DNA of 11,399 nt, from NCBI GenBank assembly GCA_913064925.1, contig CAJYBN010000085.1:1-11399 (forward strand), in the 5' to 3' direction. Position 1 is the first letter of the stretch. Every line of letters starts with the position of its first letter. This document shows positions 5,657 to 11,399 of the stretch, piece after piece. Made by a program: the position numbers and the translations under genes. Source of the DNA: an uncultured Peptococcaceae bacterium (GTDB taxonomy: Bacteria; Bacillota; Desulfotomaculia; Desulfotomaculales; Desulfallaceae). The notes below the pieces were generated by a model, which searched no databases, had not been told where the DNA came from, and saw only the letters and a program-made list of their open reading frames with translations.

Positions 5657-7549
5657 ATGCTGAAGCGACTGTTCAGAAAAAAACAAAAGACCAAACTCCC
5701 GGGCAAGGACCAGCCCGGCATTTTTAATGGCGCGGCCAATTATCGCGACCTCATCGCGCCCGCTTTGATCAAAGAAACAAATAAAGGAAACGACTACTGG
5801 GTGGAGGTCGGAGCCACCGCCGAAATGGTCAGGTACTTCAGGAGCTATTACGCCGCCATGACGGGAGGCACCACCTACGCCGGCATGCTCACCCCGCTTT
5901 ACCTGGCCGACTTCGGGGAGGCCGACTGCGACATCGCCCTGCACGTCACTCCCGCCGATCCCGCGCGCATTCTGTGGGAGCTGGAGCAGAAGATCGCCCA
6001 GCTGGAGGCCGAGTACGAGGACGAGAAGAACTCGGCCAAAAAGCAGGCGACCCTGAACCAGATCCGGGAACTGCGCGAGAAGCACAGCGCGATAAGAATG
6101 GAGGCGGAAAAGCCCTTTTTCGTTTCGGTGCAGGCGCTGGTGTCCTCAACTAGCTTTGAAACCTTCAGGCGGTTCGGCAGCCTCCTTGTGAAGAGGTTTG
6201 CGGGCAAAGGAATCCACCTGCGGGCGGCCGACGGGCGGCACCTGGAGGCCCTGATGGAAATGTCACCGCTGGACAGCAAAACCGTGAAAGACGCCTTCAG
6301 GGACATGGAGAGCTCGAACATCGCCGACCTGCTCCCCCTGGGGATCGGGGGTATCAGGCACAAGGACGGCGTCGTGCTGGGCACGGACCCCCAGGGCGGG
6401 GTGATACTGTACGATTCCTGGGAACCTTCCATGGGCAACTACAACATCGTCATCTTCGGCCGGTCGGGCTTTGGCAAATCTTTTTTGATCAAACTCCTGG
6501 TCGCCCGTTCCGTGCCCCTGGGCATTGTCACGGCCATCATTGACCCCGAGGGCGAGTTCGAGAACCTGATGAAGGGCCTGGGCTGTCCCTACATCAAACT
6601 TTCGGCCCACAGCGAACACCGGATCAACATCTTCGACGTCGACGTCGAGGAGGGCGAAGACGGCGCAGCACGCGTCGACCTGGACGGGGCCATTCAGGCC
6701 GTCCAGGCCGTGGTGTTTAAGATGATCAGGGTCTACGACGCCGGCGCGCTGACCGGGCACGTCAAGGTGCTGATCCAGGAAAAAATCAAAGAAGTGTACG
6801 CCCGTTACGGCATTACGGAAGACCCCGCCAGCCTGTACGACAATTCCTGGACCGGGGACGCAATCGACGTCGCCGGCAGAAAAAAGAAAATGCCCACGCT
6901 GTCGGACCTTTACGACCTGATGGAACAGGAACCCGACCTGGGCGAGGTCGTCAAACTACTGAAACCCTTCACCAGGAAAGGCGGCATCAAGTCCCAGGCC
7001 ATCTTCGACTGCGAATCCACCGTAGACATCCGGCACGTCCCGGCCTTCGCCTTCTCGGTGGCTGACCTGGACGACGACATCATGAAGCCCCTGGGGATGT
7101 TTGTGGCCACCAAGTGGGTATGGGAGGCGTTCGGGCGCAACCGGAAGATTAAAAAGCGCATCATCACCGACGAGGCCCAGCTGATGATGAATGAGCCCGA
7201 AGCCGCCGATTGGGAGGAGAATGCCTTCCGGCGGGCCAGGAAAAGAAACATCTCCATGTGCGCCGCCTCTCAGGGGTTCGAAGTGTTTTTGAGGGTGCCC
7301 CAGGGCCTGGGCGTCTTAAAGAACGCCTCCACCAAGATCATGATGCGCCAGGAAGCGATAGACATCGCCGCCGTGAAAGAAAAATTCAACCTCTCCGAGG
7401 GCGAGGCGACCTTTCTTTTGAGCGCCAAAAAGGGCTGGGGGATAATCAAGGCCGATACCGAAGCGTCGATATTCTTCGGCAAATCAACGGACGAAGAATA
7501 CAGGTGGTTTACCAGCGACCCCAATGAAATCGCGGGGGTGACATTATGA
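5657..7549 (+). CDS. VirB4-family conjugation ATPase
   Basis: VirB4 ATPases energise pilus assembly and substrate transfer at the cytoplasmic side of T4SS channels. ATG 5657 is preferred because AAGGGAG (5644-5650) touches the in-frame ATG at 5651 but is 6 nt from 5657, giving 630 residues. Walker A is GRSGFGKS (Lys at about residue 274). Walker B with the VirB4/HerA-type DEAQ box (IITDEAQ) has its first Asp at about residue 505. The stretch RRARKRNISMCAASQ, just after it, fits the family's motif region. Before the ATPase core, a TraC-like domain contains a coiled-coil insert (about residues 104-150, Glu/Lys/Gln-rich). No membrane helix is apparent, as usual for this family. Length is in the normal range. 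The stop overlaps the VirB6-like start by 4 nt (ATGA), so the two are translated together. Confidence 0.93.
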   Translation: MLKRLFRKKQKTKLPGKDQPGIFNGAANYRDLIAPALIKETNKGNDYWVEVGATAEMVRYFRSYYAAMTGGTTYAGMLTPLYLADFGEADCDIALHVTPADPARILWELEQKIAQLEAEYEDEKNSAKKQATLNQIRELREKHSAIRMEAEKPFFVSVQALVSSTSFETFRRFGSLLVKRFAGKGIHLRAADGRHLEALMEMSPLDSKTVKDAFRDMESSNIADLLPLGIGGIRHKDGVVLGTDPQGGVILYDSWEPSMGNYNIVIFGRSGFGKSFLIKLLVARSVPLGIVTAIIDPEGEFENLMKGLGCPYIKLSAHSEHRINIFDVDVEEGEDGAARVDLDGAIQAVQAVVFKMIRVYDAGALTGHVKVLIQEKIKEVYARYGITEDPASLYDNSWTGDAIDVAGRKKKMPTLSDLYDLMEQEPDLGEVVKLLKPFTRKGGIKSQAIFDCESTVDIRHVPAFAFSVADLDDDIMKPLGMFVATKWVWEAFGRNRKIKKRIITDEAQLMMNEPEAADWEENAFRRARKRNISMCAASQGFEVFLRVPQGLGVLKNASTKIMMRQEAIDIAAVKEKFNLSEGEATFLLSAKKGWGIIKADTEASIFFGKSTDEEYRWFTSDPNEIAGVTL

Positions 7550-9849
7550 AAAAAATTCTGAATATTGTCGTACTGGCGGTATTTATTATCCTTGCGGCAA
7601 CCCCGGCCTGCGCCGAAACATACCGGGGCTCGAAGCTGTACGACCTCCGCGCCGAAACCTATGAAGGAAAAGTGGTGCTGACATGGAAGGTCGACGTCCG
7701 CAAAGACGTCGGCCCGATGTGGGGGGACACCAAAGTTACAATCAAGAAAAGCGACAGCCGGTACATGAAAGACAAAGGCAAGGTTGTGGCCACGCTGCCT
7801 TTAACCCGGGAAGGCACAATGGAAATGACCTGGACTGATAACGATGTATCCCCCGGCGAAACCTGGCACTACCGGGTGGAGACCGGTACGGTCAGCTGGC
7901 GGTTCGAAGAAACCAGCGTCACGGTAAGCGACGCGCCCCAGGGGGAAGGCAGCGCCTCGACAGGCACGGAAGACCTCAGAAAAGAATACGTCAAAAACGT
8001 TACCTGGCCGGAAAAACTTGCCGCGAGCATAATTTCGGCGATACCCAACTGGATGGTAAAAGTGTTGGGCATGTACGACCCGATAGAATTGATCTTCATG
8101 GAACCGGTGGGTACGTCCTTCAAGGCGGGCCTGCCTTCTCAGGCCGAGCTGCCCTACCTGCACGTGTTCACCGAAAGCGAAATGAGGGCCCTGTCAACCT
8201 TTTACGATAAACTTACGGAATTCATGCCCATACACCTGGTTGTCGTCATAGTTCTTTTGGTGCTGGGGATACTCTACAATTCCGCCAACCCCGAATCAAA
8301 AATCGGCCTGCGGGAATACGTGATAGGCTTCGCGCTGGCCATGGTCGTGCTCAAATTCGGCGCGCAGCTGCTCACATTCGTTTTCGACCTCAACTATGTC
8401 TTGGTGCAGCAGTTTAAGTGCATTGCGCAGCCGTACCTGGAAACGGGGCAGTCCTTCCTCGAAAGTTTGATACTAGCCGACAGCAACGTTACTCTCGGCG
8501 ACGCGATTATATCTTTCATTGCCGCGCTGTCCATCGGTGTGCTTAACTTTCAGTACATCATGCGCAAGGTTATCATAGCCTTGCTCATCGGGCTGATACC
8601 TGTTGTGGCGGTCGTGTCCATCGCGCCGTCGAAAAGGTTCACCATCGGCATCTGGTTCAGGGAACTGATAGCCAACATATTCCTTCAGAGTGCTCACGCC
8701 GCCGCGCTTGCCTTTCTGCTGCTCATAATCGACGCCGCGGGGGACGGCACGCCGGAAGCATTCTGGATCAAGCTGGCAACTCTTCTCGGTTTGGCCGGGA
8801 TGGCCGGGATGGTTAGGAGCGTTATCGGCGCCGAGACGCTCAACCCCGGGCTGACGGGGACGGCCGGGGTCATGTTCGGCGTTGCCGGGCTGGCCGCGCT
8901 GGGGAAGATACTCGGCGGCAGAAAACCCGCAGCGCCCGGGGCGGGAGCCCCCCTTGAAAGCGCGGCCGGGAGCACTGCGGGGACCACTGCCGGGCCGGCC
9001 CTCCGCGCGGCCGGAGCCGCGGGCAGGGTTGCCGCGACCGCCGGCATGGTAGCCACCGGCATGATGGCCGGCGGCATGATCTCCGGAGCAACGGTCGGCG
9101 ATCCCAGACTGGGCATGACGCTCGGCGCGGGACTGGGCGCGAAGGGAGCGGATATGTTGAACTCACCTACAGGCTATGCCGCCGGGGAGAGCAGCGACCC
9201 CGCCTCCAGCGCTTCGCGCCAGGTGTTCGGCTACGACGTGACGGCGAACCGGCAGGGGCTTGCGGGACTCAAGGACAAAGTTGCGGGCATGTACGACTCC
9301 GACCGCGTTACCGCGGCCGAAAAAGCGCGTGTCCACGTGGAAGGAGCCAGGCAGGCGCTGGAAACGGCCAGGGCGGATCTCAAAAACTACAAGCCTCAAT
9401 ACGAAGCGGCGAAAGCCGAACACAACAGGTTGAAAAACCTCTACGGTCCCCGGGCCGCACACCTTGAAAAGCTGGAAAAGGAAAAACTGCCCGCTGCCGA
9501 AAAGCGCCTTCACGATGCGGAACAAAAATACGTGACGCTGTTGAACGTAGAAGAATCGGCCCGCGGAGCGGACTACGACGCGCAGCTGAAGCAGGCCGAG
9601 GAAGAATACAGGCAGGCTGAAGAAGCTGTGAATGCGATACAGGACGAAATAGACAGAGGTCCCGAGCAGTACCGGGAATCGCTGGCAAAACTGCAGGCCG
9701 CAGAAGTCGAATACGCCGAAAGGCAGCTGGCCGTGGCCAGGGCGGAGCAGAACCTTACGCACGAAGCGCTCGTCAAAGAATTCACCAAAATAAAAGAACA
9801 GCAGACATTCAATGCCGGCGGGGGCATGGATGCCCCGCAGTGGCGGTAA
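7546..9849 (+). CDS. VirB6/TrbL-like polytopic protein with FN3-like N-domain and coiled-coil tail
   Basis: A 767-residue modular protein. Residues 1-23 are a signal peptide (cleavage probably after PACA). Residues 25-130 form a beta-rich domain (LYDLRAETYEGKVVLTWKV through ETWHYRVETG) with the look of a fibronectin type III fold. The central part has about six membrane helices between residues 227 and 475. These include MPIHLVVVIVLLVLGILY and the block MRKVIIALLIGLIPVVAVV followed by FRELIANIFLQSAHAAALAF, which resembles the core of VirB6/TrbL channel proteins. Residues 450-560 are Ala/Gly-rich and flexible. Residues 590-750 are a long Ala/Glu/Lys coiled coil. VirB6 forms the inner-membrane pore with VirB3, VirB4 and VirB8. 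The extracellular domain could touch the cell wall or the mating partner, and the tail could be cytosolic or exported; both are inference. It starts 4 nt inside the VirB4 gene and ends in a terminator. Confidence 0.83.
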   Translation: MKKILNIVVLAVFIILAATPACAETYRGSKLYDLRAETYEGKVVLTWKVDVRKDVGPMWGDTKVTIKKSDSRYMKDKGKVVATLPLTREGTMEMTWTDNDVSPGETWHYRVETGTVSWRFEETSVTVSDAPQGEGSASTGTEDLRKEYVKNVTWPEKLAASIISAIPNWMVKVLGMYDPIELIFMEPVGTSFKAGLPSQAELPYLHVFTESEMRALSTFYDKLTEFMPIHLVVVIVLLVLGILYNSANPESKIGLREYVIGFALAMVVLKFGAQLLTFVFDLNYVLVQQFKCIAQPYLETGQSFLESLILADSNVTLGDAIISFIAALSIGVLNFQYIMRKVIIALLIGLIPVVAVVSIAPSKRFTIGIWFRELIANIFLQSAHAAALAFLLLIIDAAGDGTPEAFWIKLATLLGLAGMAGMVRSVIGAETLNPGLTGTAGVMFGVAGLAALGKILGGRKPAAPGAGAPLESAAGSTAGTTAGPALRAAGAAGRVAATAGMVATGMMAGGMISGATVGDPRLGMTLGAGLGAKGADMLNSPTGYAAGESSDPASSASRQVFGYDVTANRQGLAGLKDKVAGMYDSDRVTAAEKARVHVEGARQALETARADLKNYKPQYEAAKAEHNRLKNLYGPRAAHLEKLEKEKLPAAEKRLHDAEQKYVTLLNVEESARGADYDAQLKQAEEEYRQAEEAVNAIQDEIDRGPEQYRESLAKLQAAEVEYAERQLAVARAEQNLTHEALVKEFTKIKEQQTFNAGGGMDAPQWR

Positions 9850-9881
9850 GGCGCGGAAAACCTGCGCTTTGCCGCTTTTTT
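9843..9881 (+). terminator. Long intrinsic terminator overlapping the VirB6-like stop codon
   Basis: The left arm 9843-9856 pairs with 9861-9875: GCGG/CCGC, two A-T pairs, two G-T wobbles, GCGC/GCGC and GG/CC, with one bulged T (9863) and an AAAA loop. Six T residues follow (9876-9881). The stop codon TAA (9847-9849) lies inside the stem, so ribosomes at the stop would cover the left arm. It ends the transfer operon. Confidence 0.88.
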
Positions 9882-9912
9882 GCGGGGCCGTTCAAATTTT
9901 TCAAAAATATCT

Positions 9913-10025
9913 CCCTACAGTAGAAAAACAATTGACTAAATAGAATAAATATGCTACCATGGCATTAGAAAGGCGATACATATAATAAAAAATATCTTTA
10001 ACTGGCTATAAATCATACTGTAGGG
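9913..10025. promoter_or_regulatory. Pair of inverted operator-like sites flanking the promoter
   Basis: CCCTACAGTA at 9913-9922 is exactly mirrored by TACTGTAGGG at 10016-10025. Each copy is itself close to a dyad: CTAC-A-GTAG at 9915-9923 and TAC-T-GTA at 10016-10022. The first site ends 9 nt before the -35 and the second runs into the SD (GGGGG, 10023-10027) of the regulator gene. This placement suits a repressor that loops between the two sites or blocks both transcription and translation start. The gene directly downstream encodes a helix-turn-helix protein, so autoregulation is the simplest reading. Confidence 0.6.
9932..9960 (+). promoter_or_regulatory. Sigma-A-type promoter for the HTH regulator gene
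   Basis: The -35 TTGACT (9932-9937) is followed by a 17-bp AT-rich spacer and the -10 TACCAT (9955-9960), with TG at 9952-9953 one base before it (extended -10). Another possible -10, a perfect TATAAT at 9981-9986, has no good -35 at normal spacing. The segment 9890-10033 is strikingly AT-rich between GC-rich genes, as expected for a control region. Either start would give a leader of about 40-70 nt before ATG 10034. Confidence 0.72.
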
Positions 10026-10033
10026 GGATAGTA

Positions 10034-10885
10034 ATGTCTAAAAATCTCCAAAAAAATGTCCAAAATAAAAAGGGCGGCAGGCCCGCTATAGAGATAGACC
10101 GTAACAAGTTTATGAAACTTTACGACGAAGGCATGACCGATCAAGCCATAGCCGACGCGCTGGGTGTGTCCAGGCAGACCGTCATGCGCACCCGGGAGAA
10201 AATGGGGCTGAAACCCAACCGCAAAAGGGGTGAACGCGGCCCCGGCAAGGTACGGGAAGACAAAAGCTACTACCATGAAGTTATGAGGGTTATGCGCATA
10301 CCCGAAGTGGCACGCGAGATATACAAAGCTGCCCAAATATACCGCCGCAACGGAGGCGACGAAGCCGCCAGCTACGTGGCCGCCGTAATCGACCCGGCCC
10401 CTGTGCCCAGGGTGAACCCGGGCCCTTTCTGCCCCCCGGCGGACAAAATAAACCGCAAAGAAATTAAATACATAGTTTCCACCGAGATTCAAGCCGAACG
10501 TGCCGCCATAGCGGGCGTTCCCGGCCCGGCGGTGTTCGAGCTGGCCCGGGTCATAAAAACCGGCTCACGCCGGGTGATCGAAAAACTGGCCATGGCGGCG
10601 GTGATGCAGGCATTCTTTGTAGGGGTGCATGAAACGGTCAAAAAGGTGATGAGCGAAATCCACCCTATTAACCTCTCACGCCGGGCGCTCTCGGCAATAA
10701 AAAGCGGGTGGGAAAGGGTCAAAGAAGAGTGTTTGAAGTGGGCTCCAATACAGGAAGAAACGAAAAAGCGCATGAACTTTGCCGCCCCCGCAGGGCGGGC
10801 CGGAGGGACCGGTAAAAAAGGCAAGGGGGGAGGGACGGTCAACCTACACAACCGCACCGCCTGGGCCGGTGCGAATGGGTACTAA
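10034..10885 (+). CDS. Helix-turn-helix DNA-binding regulator of the element
   Basis: ATG 10034 follows GGGGG (10023-10027) at 6 nt. After a basic N-terminus (KNKKGGRPAIEID-like, residues 8-22), residues 23-62 form a helix-turn-helix of the resolvase/Hin C-terminal kind: FMKLYDEGMTDQAIADALGVSRQTVMRTR. The GRP motif before it can contact the minor groove, as in AT-hook/Hin arms. The remaining 220 residues are mostly helical, without a recognised domain. They include IYKAAQIYRRNGGDEAASYVAAVID and VIEKLAMAAVMQAFFVGVHETV, and end in a Gly/Lys-rich disordered tail. There is no recombinase catalytic domain, so it is not an invertase. With its own promoter and paired operator-like sites it is probably an element regulator with autoregulation. 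A partition or replication-control protein is also possible. Confidence 0.65.
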   Translation: MSKNLQKNVQNKKGGRPAIEIDRNKFMKLYDEGMTDQAIADALGVSRQTVMRTREKMGLKPNRKRGERGPGKVREDKSYYHEVMRVMRIPEVAREIYKAAQIYRRNGGDEAASYVAAVIDPAPVPRVNPGPFCPPADKINRKEIKYIVSTEIQAERAAIAGVPGPAVFELARVIKTGSRRVIEKLAMAAVMQAFFVGVHETVKKVMSEIHPINLSRRALSAIKSGWERVKEECLKWAPIQEETKKRMNFAAPAGRAGGTGKKGKGGGTVNLHNRTAWAGANGY

Positions 10886-10886
10886 T

Positions 10887-10903
10887 TGTAACAAAAAGTT
10901 ACA
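10887..10903. repeat. Short inverted repeat after the regulator gene
   Basis: TGTAAC-AAAAA-GTTACA is a perfect 6-bp inverted repeat starting 2 nt after the stop codon. It has no T run, so it is not a normal terminator. A related GTAACACC at 10947-10954 echoes GTTACACC at 10898-10905. The gap 10886-10974 shows no clear promoter; the motifs may be protein-binding sites for control of the next gene. Confidence 0.45.
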
Positions 10904-10974
10904 CCAAAAAACCGCGCCACATCTGGATTAACAGTGTTTGTTGCGCGTAACACCAAGAATCTGTTATCAAGGGG

Positions 10975-11399
10975 GTGGTTTTCATAGAAGATATTTTGCG
11001 GGAACTGCAAGAAGTATTGGAAAAACTGAAAACTGAAGAAAACCCCACGGCTTTAAAACTCTTCAACAAAGAATTTTTGCGCAAGCTGGCCGTTCTTTCA
11101 TCCGAGGAGTACCAGCGCTTCAAGGACCGCCTGGCCGTTGAGCTCTTCCTTCATGGCATGGAACTGCGCGGCATGCCTACGGAGACCAAACTGGACCGCA
11201 TGGTCGAATCTGTGCGTGCCGAAATGCTGGCCGAGCTGAACATCAACAGCGTGCCGGTAAGCGACCTGCTCCCCGACGCCCCCGGCGCGGCGGGAATTGA
11301 GGTGCCGCCGGGTTGGGACCTGGACATGCAGGGTACTTATATGGTTCTGACCCCCGAGGCACAGCCCGTGCGGGTAGCGGACGCACCGGTATATATCAG
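10975..11399 (+). CDS. Hypothetical protein, possible start of a DUF927-type primase/helicase-associated protein (3'-partial)
   Basis: The frame stays open to the right edge, so the gene is cut off. The N-terminal 90 residues are charged and helical (EDILRELQEVLEKLK, then LAVLSSEEYQRFKDRLAVELFLHGMELRGM), without a family I know. The last visible residues (VPPGWDLDMQGTYMVLTP, then VADAPVYI) resemble the opening of DUF927 domains found in plasmid, phage and ICE replication proteins, where a PxGY...GxY line precedes a P-hydrophobic strand. That match is from memory and only the edge of the domain is seen. The start is uncertain. GTG 10975 lies inside the SD-like AAGGGGGTG (10969-10977), whereas ATA 10984 has correct spacing but is a rare start codon. 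No terminator separates it from the regulator gene. Confidence 0.6.
   Translation, partial: MVFIEDILRELQEVLEKLKTEENPTALKLFNKEFLRKLAVLSSEEYQRFKDRLAVELFLHGMELRGMPTETKLDRMVESVRAEMLAELNINSVPVSDLLPDAPGAAGIEVPPGWDLDMQGTYMVLTPEAQPVRVADAPVYI

Noticed and set aside
9163..9762. Minus-strand open frame of 199 codons opposite the VirB6-like coiled coil
   Set aside because: Its Phe/Leu/Arg-rich composition is the expected mirror of Glu/Ala/Lys codons; there is no SD and no domain.
10853..10873. Hairpin CGCACCG/CGGTGCG near the end of the regulator gene
   Set aside because: It is inside the coding region and no T run follows, so it is not supported as a terminator.
10034..10885. DNA invertase/resolvase
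   Set aside because: Only a Hin-like helix-turn-helix is present; there is no serine recombinase catalytic domain in the 283 residues.
1..11399. tRNA or rRNA genes, integrase attachment site, relaxase or oriT
   Set aside because: I saw no cloverleaf, rRNA segment, flanking direct repeats, or His-rich relaxase motif in any frame of the window.

Overview
The window looks like part of an integrative and conjugative element (or conjugative plasmid) in a moderately GC-rich Firmicute, perhaps of the Pelotomaculum/Desulfotomaculum type. This rests on strong Shine-Dalgarno (SD) sequences, frequent TTG and GTG starts, the compact gram-positive style of type IV secretion (T4SS) genes (VirB2-, VirB3/PrgI-, TraC-, VirB4- and VirB6-like), and the style of the IstB remnant. 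The host assignment is an inference from protein character; no 16S or housekeeping gene is present.

Layout. (1) 1-861: AT-rich 3' part of a type I restriction specificity gene (hsdS), whose last codons appear to come from an insertion-sequence end. (2) About 843-1350, minus strand: a 5'-truncated, frameshifted istB of an IS21-family element. (3) 1355-2039: a P-loop ATPase/kinase gene with an intrinsic terminator on each side. (4) 2137-3105: a small hypothetical gene, a YdjM-type membrane hydrolase gene and a 61-codon gene. (5) 3090-4562: a tightly packed pilin (VirB2-like), VirB3/PrgI-like and TraC-like series ending in a strong terminator. (6) 4616-5644: a winged-helix, replication-initiator-like gene whose middle carries five hairpin repeats, four of them at exact 21-bp spacing. 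(7) 5657-9849: the VirB4 ATPase, overlapping by 4 nt a large VirB6-like protein with added N- and C-terminal domains, then a long terminator. (8) 9882-10033: the only clear promoter region, with a pair of inverted operator-like sites around it. (9) 10034-10885: a helix-turn-helix regulator. (10) 10975 to the right edge: a partial gene whose end resembles the start of a DUF927 primase/helicase-associated domain.

How the parts fit. Genes 3090-4562 and 5657-9849 supply the pilus subunit, inner-membrane channel and assembly ATPase of a mating apparatus. The winged-helix gene with iteron-like repeats, and possibly the DUF927-like gene, suggest the element can also replicate or maintain itself. The regulator at 10034 probably controls its own promoter. 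No relaxase, coupling protein, integrase, lytic transglycosylase or attachment site is visible, so the element extends beyond the window.

The most interesting signal is the repeat-rich segment at 4945-5175 inside the initiator-like gene. It resembles a replication origin embedded in its own initiator gene, as in the phage lambda O gene.
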